Source: Azoarcus sp. CIB (GTDB taxonomy: Bacteria; Pseudomonadota; Gammaproteobacteria; Burkholderiales; Rhodocyclaceae). Taken from it: 64,000 bases of DNA. A program made the position numbers and the translations under genes. The notes below the pieces were generated by a model. The model was given only the letters and a program-made list of their open reading frames with translations. It was not told the origin of the DNA and did no database searches. This document shows, piece after piece, positions 8,984-17,082 of the stretch. The stretch covers positions 3,472,001-3,536,000 of the forward strand of contig NZ_CP011072.1 of NCBI RefSeq assembly GCF_001190925.1. Reading direction: 5' to 3'. The stretch's first letter is position 1. Each line of letters starts with the position of its first letter.

Positions 8984-9060
8984 CCAACCCCAACAGAGAG
9001 ACAAAAATTCCTTACCAGATTGGCGCGATCGAATCGCGACGCACCAATCTCGAAAACCGT
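8954..9060 (-). ncRNA. Candidate FNR-controlled small RNA or attenuated ccoN leader (~107 nt)
   Basis: The transcript is predicted from three features: an FNR-type box, a -10 element placed for a start at 9060, and a strong terminator ending at 8954. Besides the terminator, the RNA has a 5' stem-loop at 9017-9050: outer 7-bp stem AGATTGG/CCAATCT and inner 6-bp stem CGCGAT/ATCGCG, with a one-sided bulge. A G/U-rich single-stranded linker joins the two. A possible 10-codon TTG-started peptide ends inside the terminator loop, so leader-peptide attenuation is an alternative to an independent sRNA. No similarity to a known RNA family is claimed. Confidence 0.5.
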
Positions 9061-9066
9061 AAGAAA

Positions 9067-9072
9067 AGTATG
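9067..9072 (-). promoter_or_regulatory. -10 element of FNR-type promoter
   Basis: CATACT in the minus-strand sense. If transcription starts at 9060, this hexamer is at -12 to -7 and the FNR-type box is centred at exactly -41.5, the standard class II activator geometry. Confidence 0.5.
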
Positions 9073-9094
9073 CCAATCCTCGTTCTCCGGGGCG

Positions 9095-9108
9095 TTGACG
9101 TAGGTCAA
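9095..9108 (-). promoter_or_regulatory. FNR/ANR-type binding site
   Basis: TTGAC-(4 bp)-GTCAA is a perfect inverted repeat that differs from the FNR/ANR consensus TTGAT-N4-ATCAA only at the symmetrical inner base. It lies in the gap between ccoS and ccoN, where oxygen control of cbb3 genes is expected. Its distance from ccoN (330 bp) is unusually long. Confidence 0.7.
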
Positions 9109-9154
9109 CAAACCCCTCGCGATACGCGGAGGAGACGTTTCCCTGCCGCGAAAA

Positions 9155-9358
9155 TCACTGCTTTCTGACCTGCGAGGGAGTGTCATCGGACTGTCCCGGT
9201 TTCGGACCTTCGGGCAGGTCGCGGTCGTCCATCAGCATGCGATAGGCGGGACCTTCCATGTCATCGTACTGCCCCGAGCGCAGCGACCACCAGAAGATCA
9301 CGCCGATCACGAACACCAGCACCACCGAGAGCGGCACGAGGATGTAAAGACTTTCCAT
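9155..9358 (-). CDS. ccoS: cbb3 oxidase maturation protein CcoS
   Basis: A 67-aa protein of the CcoS/FixS family, needed for heme and copper insertion into cbb3 oxidase. The N-terminal transmembrane helix spans about residues 4-24, followed by WSLRSGQYDDMEGPAYRML, the family signature. The acidic C-terminus is cytoplasmic. It begins 6 bp after the ccoI stop, the usual ccoIS pairing. Confidence 0.93.
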   Translation of the reverse strand: MESLYILVPLSVVLVFVIGVIFWWSLRSGQYDDMEGPAYRMLMDDRDLPEGPKPGQSDDTPSQVRKQ

Positions 9359-9364
9359 GGACGG

Positions 9365-11845
9365 TCAATTTACCCGGCGATAACCCTGTAGACGTAGGGC
9401 ATTTAGCACGACGAGCAGCGAACTTCCTGCCATGCCTATCCCCGCCATCCAGGGCGTGACCAGTCCCGCCATCGCGAGCGGGATGGACGTGAAGTTGTAG
9501 GCGAAGGACCACCACAGGTTCTGCCGGATGACCTTCAGGGTGCGCCGGGCGAGGTCCACGCCCCGCCCCAGACCGGCGAGGTTCTCGCTCAGCAGCACGA
9601 TGTCGCCCTGGTTGCGGGCGAGCTCGGTTCCTCCCCCCATCGCAACCGAAACATGGGCTTGGGCGAGAACCGGCGCATCATTGACCCCATCACCGACCAT
9701 CGCCACGACCGCCGACGGATCACGCTGCAGCGCGGCAATGAAGTCACGCTTGCCCTGCGGCGTCATCCCGCCATGCGCGTCATCCAGCCCCAAGCGCGCC
9801 GCAATCGACCCCGCGACCGAGTGTGCGTCACCACTCAACACACTCGTGCGGATTCCCTCGGCCGCCAGCTTCGCGGTCAGCTGACCGGCCTCCGGGCGCG
9901 GAACGTCGGCCAGGCGGAAGAGCCCCAGCCAGCGCCCCCGCCCGCCCAGCGCTATGACGGAGCCCCCACGTTCGGACAGATCTTCGAGGCTCGACGGCAG
10001 ATCGCAGCCCAGATGCCCGGCCACGAAGTCGGGACGTCCCAGCCAGTACGATTCGCCATCCACCGTCCCCGTGACCCCCAGCCCCGTTTCCGACGCGAGG
10101 TTCCGGACCACGGGGAGTTCCGCATCGTCGCTCGAGCGGCGCAAGGCCCGCGCGACCGGATGCTCGGACGACTGCTCGAGCGCGCCAGCGATCGCCCGCA
10201 ACTGCCGGACATCGAGATCGGCGAGCGGCAACGTTTCCTCAAGAGTCAGGCGACCCAGCGTCAGGGTGCCCGTCTTGTCGAAGACGAAATGGTTCGCGTT
10301 CGCCAGCGTCTCGATCGCGTGACCGCGGGTCACGAGCACGCCCATGCGCGCCAGCGCGTCGGTCGCGACGGTGAGCGCAACCGGCGTCGCGAGCGACAAC
10401 GCGCACGGACATGCCACCACCAGCACCGACACGAACACCCACAGGGCCCGCGACGGATCCACGAAGTACCAAGCGACGCCAGTGATGCTCGCAAGGACCA
10501 GCAATGCAATGATGAAAACAACGGCAACCTTGTCGGACTGCCGGGCAATCTCCGGCTTCTCGCTCGCCGCGCGCTCCATCAGGCGCCGGATCGCCGCCAG
10601 CCGGGTCGAATCGCCCGTCTGCTCCACCCGGACTGCAAGCGGGCTGGAGATGTTGATACTCCCGCCCGTCACCTCGCTGCCGACCGACTTGGGCACCGGC
10701 AGGCTCTCTCCGGTGAGCAGGGCTTCGTTGGCATCGCTCTGCCCGTCGATCACGACGCCGTCGGCCGGAACGACCTCCCCCGGACGAACGCGCAGGACGT
10801 CGCCCGCCACGAGCTGCGAGACGGGGACCCGTTCGCCGGTCAGGGACGGCCAGCCCGGAAGCCGTTCGGCGAAGGCCGGCAGTACCTTGCCGAGTTCCTC
10901 CACACCGCGTACCGCCTTCTGCCGCGCAATCATTTCGAGGTAGCGCCCGCAGAGCAGGAAGAACACGAACATCGTCACCGAGTCGAAATACACCTCGCCC
11001 CGCGCCGTCAACGTTGCCCACACGCTTGCGACGAACGCACTGCCCACCCCCAGCGCGACGGGCACGTCCATGCCCAGGCGGCGCAGCCTGATGTCGCGCA
11101 GTGCGCGCCGGAAGAACGGCGCGGCGGAATACAGGACCACCGGCAGCGTCAGCACGAGGCTTGCCCAGCGCATCAGCAGTTCGATGTCGGGCGTCAGGTC
11201 GCCGTCACCGGCGAGGTACGCCGGGAAGGCGTACATCATCACCTGCATCATGCCGAAGCCGGCAACGAACACGCGCCACAGCATCGAGCGACGTTCGCGT
11301 TGCGCGATCTGCTCGGAACGCTCCGCGTCGTAGGGATAGGCGCGGTAACCGATCGCCTGGATGGCTGCGAGGATGTCCGACAGGCGCGTGCGGCGCTCGT
11401 CCCAGCGCACCCGCGCGCGACGCGTGGCGTAATTGATGTCGACCCGCGACACGCCCGGCTGGCGCGAGACATGCTGCTCATTCAGCCAGACACACGCGGC
11501 GCAGGTGATCCCCTCGAGGATCAGCGACGCCTCCCGCTCGTGTTCGCCGACGGGCTCGACGAAGCTCTTCTGGAAGTCCGGATGGTCGAACAGGCCGAGC
11601 TCCTGCAATTCCGCCGGCAGGGCCTCCTTTTGCGGCTCCGGCATCGCGTCGCGGTGCCGGTAGTAATCGGTGAGCCCGTTATCGACGATGGAGCGCGCGA
11701 CCGCCTCGCAGCCCACGCAGCACATCCGCCTCTCGACGCCGTCGATCGCAACGTAGTGACGGGTCTGCGGCGGGACGGGCAGTCCGCAGTGGTAGCACTC
11801 GTCGGCAGGAGATGAAGCGGGAACGGCGGTTTCGGGCGAAGTCAT
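9365..11845 (-). CDS. ccoI: Cu+-exporting P1B ATPase for cbb3 assembly (CcoI/FixI)
   Basis: Inner-membrane copper P-type ATPase that supplies copper for the cbb3 CuB site. From ATG 11845 it has 826 aa. The N-terminus has cysteine motifs CYHC (17-20) and CCVGC (42-46), then an HMA domain with GITCAAC (112-118). The ATPase core has the membrane CPC (VACPCALSLATP), the phosphorylation motif DKTGTL and the hinge GDGVNDAP. A start 16 codons upstream (11893) is open; 11845 better matches the family's N-terminus, but neither has a strong Shine-Dalgarno. It is paired with ccoS. Confidence 0.95.
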   Translation of the reverse strand: MTSPETAVPASSPADECYHCGLPVPPQTRHYVAIDGVERRMCCVGCEAVARSIVDNGLTDYYRHRDAMPEPQKEALPAELQELGLFDHPDFQKSFVEPVGEHEREASLILEGITCAACVWLNEQHVSRQPGVSRVDINYATRRARVRWDERRTRLSDILAAIQAIGYRAYPYDAERSEQIAQRERRSMLWRVFVAGFGMMQVMMYAFPAYLAGDGDLTPDIELLMRWASLVLTLPVVLYSAAPFFRRALRDIRLRRLGMDVPVALGVGSAFVASVWATLTARGEVYFDSVTMFVFFLLCGRYLEMIARQKAVRGVEELGKVLPAFAERLPGWPSLTGERVPVSQLVAGDVLRVRPGEVVPADGVVIDGQSDANEALLTGESLPVPKSVGSEVTGGSINISSPLAVRVEQTGDSTRLAAIRRLMERAASEKPEIARQSDKVAVVFIIALLVLASITGVAWYFVDPSRALWVFVSVLVVACPCALSLATPVALTVATDALARMGVLVTRGHAIETLANANHFVFDKTGTLTLGRLTLEETLPLADLDVRQLRAIAGALEQSSEHPVARALRRSSDDAELPVVRNLASETGLGVTGTVDGESYWLGRPDFVAGHLGCDLPSSLEDLSERGGSVIALGGRGRWLGLFRLADVPRPEAGQLTAKLAAEGIRTSVLSGDAHSVAGSIAARLGLDDAHGGMTPQGKRDFIAALQRDPSAVVAMVGDGVNDAPVLAQAHVSVAMGGGTELARNQGDIVLLSENLAGLGRGVDLARRTLKVIRQNLWWSFAYNFTSIPLAMAGLVTPWMAGIGMAGSSLLVVLNALRLQGYRRVN

Positions 11846-12026
11846 CGGAACGTGCGGAAGGAAGCCGGACAAGAGGCCGCTGCAGCGCAGCATGAAACAG
11901 GGAGGAACGCACTTTTAGCACACTTCCCCGATCCCGACCAACGCCCCGTCCGGAGGCCCGGAAAACCGCAGGGGGCGGCCACCATCGGCACGCCCCCAGC
12001 CCGGACCCGCAATCCGGAACGCCGAC

Positions 12027-12794
12027 TTACTTCGCGGTCATCCGGATCGCGCCGTCCAGACGGATCGTCTCGCCGTTCAGGTAGGCGTTTTCCACGATGT
12101 GGCGAACGAGCGCCGCGTACTCGGACGGACGCCCCATGCGCGACGGGAACGGGACGGTCTTGCCGAGGGAATCCTGCACTTCCTGCGGCATCCCCATCAG
12201 CATCGGCGTCTCCATGATGCCCGGCGCGATCGTCATGACCCGGATGCCGAAGCGGGCGAGCTCGCGCGCGACCGGCAGCGTGAGTCCGACGACCCCCGCC
12301 TTCGACGCGGCATAGGCGGCCTGGCCGATCTGGCCGTCGTAGGCGGCGACCGAGGCGGTGCTGACGATCACGCCGCGTTCGCCCTCTTCGTTCGGGGCCG
12401 CCTTGCTCATCACGTCCGCCGCCAGCCGCATCATGTTGAAGCTGCCGATCAGGTTGACGGTGATGGTGCGGGCAAAGGACTCGAGCCGATGTGGAGCCTC
12501 GCGGCCCACGATCTTTTCCGCCGGAGCGATGCCGGCGCAGTTGACGAGCCCGTGCAGCCCGCCGAATTCGGACACGGCACGCTCGATCGCCGCCCGACCG
12601 CTGTCCTCGCTCGTCACATCGGTCTGCGCAAACATGACGTTCGCGCCGAGTTCCTTCGCGAGCGCTTCTCCACCCTCGCGGTTCACGTCGGCAAGCACCA
12701 CCCTGCCGCCCGCCGCAGCGAGCATGCGCGCCGTTGCCGCACCAAGACCGGAGCCGCCCCCGGTCACCACGAATACGCTGTTTTCGATCTTCAT
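12027..12794 (-). CDS. Short-chain dehydrogenase, HSD10-like 3-hydroxyacyl-CoA dehydrogenase
   Basis: A 255-aa classical SDR. The NAD-binding TGGGSGLG is at 11-18, NCAG at 85-88, and catalytic Ser148, Tyr161 and Lys165 lie in a YAASK motif. The C-terminal half ([28 protein letters not shown]) matches type II 3-hydroxyacyl-CoA dehydrogenases (HSD17B10-like), which act in fatty-acid or isoleucine beta-oxidation. Substrate is inferred from similarity. ATG 12794 has GGAGAGGAG 6 bp upstream. It has its own sigma-70-type promoter overlapped by a 16-bp palindrome just after the preceding gene, so it is probably repressor-controlled and a separate unit. Confidence 0.88.
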   Translation of the reverse strand: MKIENSVFVVTGGGSGLGAATARMLAAAGGRVVLADVNREGGEALAKELGANVMFAQTDVTSEDSGRAAIERAVSEFGGLHGLVNCAGIAPAEKIVGREAPHRLESFARTITVNLIGSFNMMRLAADVMSKAAPNEEGERGVIVSTASVAAYDGQIGQAAYAASKAGVVGLTLPVARELARFGIRVMTIAPGIMETPMLMGMPQEVQDSLGKTVPFPSRMGRPSEYAALVRHIVENAYLNGETIRLDGAIRMTAK

Positions 12795-12841
12795 GCCGAA
12801 CTCCTCTCCATCGCCGTCCACATGCGGCGACACGGAGGCGC

Positions 12842-12870
12842 AAAATAATTGCAGTTGACGTCAACGTCAA
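12842..12870 (-). promoter_or_regulatory. Sigma-70 promoter with overlapping 16-bp palindromic operator
   Basis: In the minus-strand sense, -35 TTGACG (12870-12865) and -10 TATTTT (12847-12842) are separated by 17 bp. The perfect inverted repeat TTGACGT-(2 bp)-ACGTCAA occupies 12855-12870, covering the -35 box and part of the spacer. The pattern resembles operators of MerR- or TetR-type regulators of branched-chain amino acid and fatty-acid catabolism (LiuR-like ACGT palindromes). The regulator's identity is inference. Confidence 0.6.
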
Positions 12871-12888
12871 CTACAGCCGCCGGTCGCG

Positions 12889-13515
12889 CTATCTCTCTTC
12901 TCCCAGAAATCTGTACAGGGAAACGAGGATTCCCGCAGTCGCACCCCAGATAAAGTACTCGCCGTAGGGCATCGCATAGTACTCGCGCATCCTTCCCTGG
13001 TACTCCGCCTTATGCTTCTGGTGCCTGGCCGGATCGAGAAAATGCGACAAGGGCACCTCGAAGGCCTCGGCGACCTCGAAACTGTCGAGCGTCAGATCGA
13101 ACGGCGGGTGCACCAGCCCGACGACCGGCGTGATGCGAAACCCCGTGCCGGTGCGGTATTCCGGCAGTTCCCCGAGCAACTCGATGCGATCGGGATCGAG
13201 TCCGATCTCCTCTTCCGTCTCCCGCAGCGCCGTCATCACTGCCGAAACGTCGGCCTCCTCCACCCTTCCGCCGGGGAAACTGATCTGCCCGGGATGATGA
13301 TGCAGATGGTCGGTGCGGCGCGTCAGCAGCACGGTCAGCGCCTGCTCGCGCGCAACGACCGGCACCAGCACCGCCGCCGGTCGCAGGTTCTGCCCCGACG
13401 GGCTGCCATCGTCGTGCACGGGTTCGATCGCACGCGCATCCGTGAACTGCCGCCGCAACCACTCGGCATCGCGGAGTGCCCCCGAACGCGAGCCTTCCTT
13501 CTCGGTCACACCCAC
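12889..13515 (-). CDS. Nudix CoA pyrophosphatase
   Basis: A 208-aa Nudix hydrolase of the NudL/CoAse type, which cleaves CoA or acyl-CoA to 3',5'-ADP and phosphopantetheine. The CoA-specific signature LLTRRTDHLHHHPGQISFPG (64-83 region) runs directly into the Nudix box (about 83-105) with REtEEEIGL. The C-terminal part resembles the family (FEVPLSHFLDP, YFIWGATAGIL). It starts 3 bp after the aspartic protease stop, so the two are co-transcribed. Cytoplasmic. Confidence 0.9.
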   Translation of the reverse strand: MGVTEKEGSRSGALRDAEWLRRQFTDARAIEPVHDDGSPSGQNLRPAAVLVPVVAREQALTVLLTRRTDHLHHHPGQISFPGGRVEEADVSAVMTALRETEEEIGLDPDRIELLGELPEYRTGTGFRITPVVGLVHPPFDLTLDSFEVAEAFEVPLSHFLDPARHQKHKAEYQGRMREYYAMPYGEYFIWGATAGILVSLYRFLGEER

Positions 13516-13518
13516 CTC

Positions 13519-14181
13519 TCAAAACCGTTTGCGCAGCGTCATACGATCGCCTTCCCGCTGCATGTCCATGCGACTGAGGAAGCTCATCCCGAGCAGTACG
13601 AACGGAAGATCGTTCTCGTGAATCAACCCGTCGACGCCGTGCAGCGTGACGTCGCCGACGCGTACCGTATCCAGCCTCACCTTCCATACCCTCGCTGGGC
13701 CGCTCGCCGTCTGGCTCACGCCCCCCACGCCCTTGCGAAAGTCGATCCCTGCACGGCGCGCATCCGACGCACCCATCGAGACCATGCTCGCCCCCGTATC
13801 CACGAGGAAACGCACCGATGCGCCATTGATGCTGCCACTGGAAAAATGATGGCCGCGCACGTCCGCGACGAGACTGACCGCCGCGGCGCCCCCCTGCTCA
13901 CCCGGACCGCCGCGGACCGGGCCTGCGCCCAGCGCCACTTTTTGCCTTTTCCCGCCGATCTCGACGATTGCCGCAGCTTCGGCCACCTCGACCAGACGCA
14001 GTCCGTCACGAGTCTGCTCACCCACCGCAAGCGTGCGCGGCGCACCGCCGTCCACGACCAGCACCGCCTTTCTGCCGAAAAGTCCGACCAGCTCCACATC
14101 CGCTGCGAGCGCCGCGTGCGGCGCCCCAACGGCGACGACCATGAACGGAATCCGAAACATCGCGACCAATCCGACCATCAT
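13519..14181 (-). CDS. Exported retropepsin-like aspartic protease, TIGR02281 type
   Basis: A 220-aa protein with an N-terminal signal peptide (cleavage probably after HAALA, about residue 26) and a C-terminal clan AA retropepsin-like domain. The catalytic motif is DTGAS at 128-132, with the paired LLGMSFLSRMD segment near the end. Such single-domain bacterial retropepsins are thought to act as dimers in the periplasm; their substrates are mostly unknown. The region before the domain (about 30-110) looks like a small beta-rich module. It lies between a histidine kinase gene and the Nudix gene. Confidence 0.8.
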   Translation of the reverse strand: MMVGLVAMFRIPFMVVAVGAPHAALAADVELVGLFGRKAVLVVDGGAPRTLAVGEQTRDGLRLVEVAEAAAIVEIGGKRQKVALGAGPVRGGPGEQGGAAAVSLVADVRGHHFSSGSINGASVRFLVDTGASMVSMGASDARRAGIDFRKGVGGVSQTASGPARVWKVRLDTVRVGDVTLHGVDGLIHENDLPFVLLGMSFLSRMDMQREGDRMTLRKRF

Positions 14182-14280
14182 TCACCTACCGGATGAAAAA
14201 CCCACCTGCGCGCGCAAATACACGCACGCCTCGATCGATCAGCGTACCTTTTCGCCTCCCTCCTGCCAAATCGCGACGCT

Positions 14281-15435
14281 TCACGCCGCCTTGCCGGCCA
14301 GACGCGCCCCCCGCAACGGCACGCACACCTTGACGACGAACAGCTTGTCGCGCGTCGAGATGCGCAGAGTCCCCTCGGCATCGAAATACAGGCCAAGTCG
14401 CTCCTCGATGTTGGCCAGCGCAATCTTGTTGCCGGACGGAACCGGCGAGTCGCCGCCGCATACCGAATTGGTGACCTCGATGACGAGTTCACTCGCCCCG
14501 GTACGGATCGAAACATGCACATCGCCACCCTCCGCGAACGGCTCCACGCCATAACGCACTGCATTCTCGAGCAGCGGCTGCAGGACCAGGATCGGGACAT
14601 TCACCGACACAGGCGCGCCGTCGCGATCCCAATGCACCCGCAGGCGCTCTCCCAGACGCAGCTGTTCGATCTGCAGATAGGCCTCGGCGAGGCGGATCTC
14701 GTCGGCGAGCGGAACAAGGGAACGACTGTCTTTCAGCAGCGCACGGAAGAGATCCGACATATCGAGCAGCACCTGCTCCGCGAGGCGGGGATCCTGTCTC
14801 ACCAGCGATACCGCCGTATTCAGACTGTTGAACAGGAAATGCGGCCGGATGCGTGACTGCAACGCGATCAGGCGCGCCTTGGCCAGGGCTGGCGACAGAA
14901 CCCGCTGACGCCAGTTGAAATACCCCAGGGTCAGAGCGGCAAGCAACCCGGCGATCGCCGCAGACTTCAGTACCGCCCCCCATGGCACCACGCCCGTCCA
15001 GGCATGGAACGCGAGATCCAGCCCGCCGGCCACGATGGCAGCGACCGCCACCACAGCGCCCACGCCGCGCCGGTACGGAAATCGTGCCAGGAGCGGCGAG
15101 AGCAGGAACAACGACAAAACAACCGCCAGCAGGGACAATTCAAACGGCAGCGCCACCGCCCCAACCCCCTTCAGGGCCTCCATCACATCCGGGGAGTGGG
15201 CCACGAGCGTTACGAGATTGGCGGCCTCAGCGATGACGAGGATGCGCAACAGCACGCCCAGGTTGCGAAAGTCCGGAAGAGTCACGATGTCGTGCGATGG
15301 TGCGTTGTCCAACGAAATCCAGCTCCCGTATTGAGAAAACCGCTTGCCGCCACAGGCGTCGCGGGGTGGCGTCTGCGCCCCCTCAGCCTCTTCCGTACCG
15401 TCGGCGGAGAGTGCATCGTGGCGGTCATCCGCCAC
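14281..15435 (-). CDS. LytS/FimS(AlgZ)-type sensor histidine kinase
   Basis: A 384-aa membrane kinase. A hydrophilic N-terminus (1-60) is followed by about four transmembrane helices (60-175), then the His_kinase domain with the H-box RIRPHFLFNSLN (phospho-acceptor His199) and an ATPase domain (VLQPLLENAVRYGVEP). This is the FimS/AlgZ class, which works with LytTR response regulators. No response-regulator gene adjoins it here; the next gene downstream is the aspartic protease. It is divergent from the minor-pilin operon. In Pseudomonas aeruginosa FimS-AlgR activates the equivalent pilin operon, so a regulatory link is plausible by inference. Confidence 0.85.
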   Translation of the reverse strand: MADDRHDALSADGTEEAEGAQTPPRDACGGKRFSQYGSWISLDNAPSHDIVTLPDFRNLGVLLRILVIAEAANLVTLVAHSPDVMEALKGVGAVALPFELSLLAVVLSLFLLSPLLARFPYRRGVGAVVAVAAIVAGGLDLAFHAWTGVVPWGAVLKSAAIAGLLAALTLGYFNWRQRVLSPALAKARLIALQSRIRPHFLFNSLNTAVSLVRQDPRLAEQVLLDMSDLFRALLKDSRSLVPLADEIRLAEAYLQIEQLRLGERLRVHWDRDGAPVSVNVPILVLQPLLENAVRYGVEPFAEGGDVHVSIRTGASELVIEVTNSVCGGDSPVPSGNKIALANIEERLGLYFDAEGTLRISTRDKLFVVKVCVPLRGARLAGKAA

Positions 15436-15548
15436 TCGTGCGCCGAAAGCACACGCTCATCGGGCGCCGCTTCTGCTTTGCCCGGACTTTGACTAGCCTC
15501 TATCCAGGATGCAGTTCCGACCATACCATCCACGTACCCCCTCATGAT

Positions 15549-16001
15549 ATGGACACGATCGTGAACTCGAAACAACCCGCACAGCAGCCGATGCGCAACG
15601 GCTTCACCCTGATCGAAGTGATGATCGTCGTCGCGATCATCGGGATTCTGGCCGCCGTTGCCTACCCCGCCTACACGTCCTACCTCGTGCGGGCGAACCG
15701 CAGCGTCGCCACCGCGCATCTGCTCGACATTGCAACGCGGCAGCAGCAGTACCGTCTCGACGCGCGAACGTTCGGCTCCCTGAGCGACATCGGCATGGGC
15801 ACGCCGCCGGCAGAAGTCAGCAAACACTATGCAGTAAGCCCGGTGGGGGCGCCGTCCGCAACAGCGTTCACTGTTCAAGCAGCACCGACCGGCTCGCAGG
15901 CATCTCAGGACACCAAGTGCGGCACCCTGAGCATCAACCAGGCCGGCACCAAGTCGGTCTCCGGCTCCGGAAGCGCTGCGGACTGTTGGGGCGGTCGCTA
16001 A
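15549..16001 (+). CDS. pilE: Type IV minor pilin PilE
   Basis: A 150-aa type IV prepilin with a short charged leader ending in G, cleavage before Phe (NG|FTLIEVMIVVAI), the conserved Glu at mature position 5 and a long hydrophobic N-terminal helix. The body matches the PilE minor-pilin family (YPAYTSYLVRANR...ATAHLLDIATRQQQY) and has two cysteines near the C-terminus. PilE primes pilus assembly with the other minor pilins. The start is uncertain: ATG 15549 gives an 18-residue leader and ATG 15591 a 4-residue one; neither has a strong Shine-Dalgarno. It is the first gene of the operon. Confidence 0.88.
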   Translation: MDTIVNSKQPAQQPMRNGFTLIEVMIVVAIIGILAAVAYPAYTSYLVRANRSVATAHLLDIATRQQQYRLDARTFGSLSDIGMGTPPAEVSKHYAVSPVGAPSATAFTVQAAPTGSQASQDTKCGTLSINQAGTKSVSGSGSAADCWGGR

Positions 16002-16003
16002 TC

Positions 16004-16489
16004 ATGAACACGACGAACGTGCGTGACCGCCTGAACGCGCAGGCCCGCTCTGCGGGCTTTTCCCTCGTCGAGCTGATGATCGTGATAGCGATAGCCGCAA
16101 TTCTCGCAGCGATCGCTTACCCCTCGTTCCAGGAGCTGCTCGCTTCGCAGCGCGTTCGTGCCGCGTCGTCGGCACTCTACGACTCGATGCTCGTCGCCCG
16201 CAGCGAGGCACTGAAGAGCAACGCGAATGCCAGCTTCGCGCTTTCGGGGAGCGACCTCGCAAAGGGTTGGACGATTCAGGTCGGCGGTCAGGACGTGCAT
16301 TCGCAATCGGCGCTCGCGGGACTGAGCTTCAATCCGGAGAACCCCACGATCGTCTACGGCACTACCGGCCGGCTGATCAGCGGTGCGAATACCGCGATAA
16401 CCGTTTCAACTACCGGAACGAACATAAAACGCTGCATCCGCCTCGATACCACCGGCAGACCGCGACTGACCGAGGGAGCATGTTCATGA
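16004..16489 (+). CDS. fimT: Type IV minor pilin, FimT/FimU (GspH) family
   Basis: A 161-aa prepilin with leader cleavage at SAG|FSLVELMIVIAI and a GspH/FimT C-terminal domain (ARSEALKSNANASFALSG, then CIRLDTTGRPRLTEGACS). FimT/FimU pseudopilins sit at the pilus tip complex; FimT homologues can also bind DNA during natural transformation, and the C-terminal GRPRL segment resembles that region. Function is inferred. It starts 2 bp after the pilE stop and its stop overlaps the pilV start (ATGA). Confidence 0.87.
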   Translation: MNTTNVRDRLNAQARSAGFSLVELMIVIAIAAILAAIAYPSFQELLASQRVRAASSALYDSMLVARSEALKSNANASFALSGSDLAKGWTIQVGGQDVHSQSALAGLSFNPENPTIVYGTTGRLISGANTAITVSTTGTNIKRCIRLDTTGRPRLTEGACS

Positions 16490-17076
16490 CCCACCATCGT
16501 TGTGGTAAGCCGAGTCAGGCGCAAAAGGGCTTCAGTCTGCTCGAGGTACTGGTTTCGATCGTGATCCTGGCGATCGGCCTCCTCGGACTCGCGGGACTCC
16601 AGACCAAGGCGAACGAAATCGAGATGGAAGCCTATCAGCGCTCAGTCGCGCTGATGCTCGTGCAGGACATGGCGGATCGGATCTCCGCGGGACGCCTGTA
16701 CGTGGATGCCTTTAAGGCAAAGAGCCTGGTCGTTTACGGTGGCGATGGCCAGCTCGACGTCTGCCCGGACACCGCTGACGTCGACGCGCAGCTCTGCGAA
16801 TGGGGCAACGCGATGAACGGTGCAGGCGAAAAGAAGGGAGCCGCCAACATCGGCGCTCCGATCGGCATGCGCGGCTGCCTGATCTCGGTTCCCCCCACAG
16901 ATGATGCGCTCGGCGAATTCTTCGTGGTCGGCGTCTGGCAAGGTCTGATGCCCACCGCTTCGCCCCCGGCCAACACCCCTGGCGCGCAATGCGATCCCGA
17001 CGCCGACTTTGGCGGCGCCGGATTGCGGCGGGCAGTTGTGACCCGCGTCCTCATTCCGAAACAAGTTGCCGGGTAA
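16486..17076 (+). CDS. pilV: Type IV minor pilin PilV
   Basis: A 196-aa PilV-family prepilin with cleavage at QKG|FSLLEVLVSIVILAIG and the family pattern GLAGLQTKANEIEMEAYQRSVALMLVQDMADRI. Minor pilin of the PilV-W-X-Y1 priming complex at the inner membrane and pilus tip. GAGGGAG 7 bp before ATG 16486 decides against the ATG at 16480. Its start overlaps the fimT stop by 4 bp. Confidence 0.88.
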   Translation: MTHHRCGKPSQAQKGFSLLEVLVSIVILAIGLLGLAGLQTKANEIEMEAYQRSVALMLVQDMADRISAGRLYVDAFKAKSLVVYGGDGQLDVCPDTADVDAQLCEWGNAMNGAGEKKGAANIGAPIGMRGCLISVPPTDDALGEFFVVGVWQGLMPTASPPANTPGAQCDPDADFGGAGLRRAVVTRVLIPKQVAG

Positions 17077-17082
17077 GCCAAC

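Noticed and set aside
8857-9186. A 109-codon open frame on the minus strand in the ccoS-ccoN gap
   Set aside because: It runs through the terminator and the FNR-type promoter, starts inside ccoS, has no Shine-Dalgarno and no recognisable sequence.
9653-11815. A 720-codon open frame antisense to ccoI, and similar long frames antisense to ccoN, cheA and lpxK-exbD
   Set aside because: Arg/His-rich or otherwise low-complexity translations opposite clear conserved genes. These are expected by-products of high GC3 codon use.
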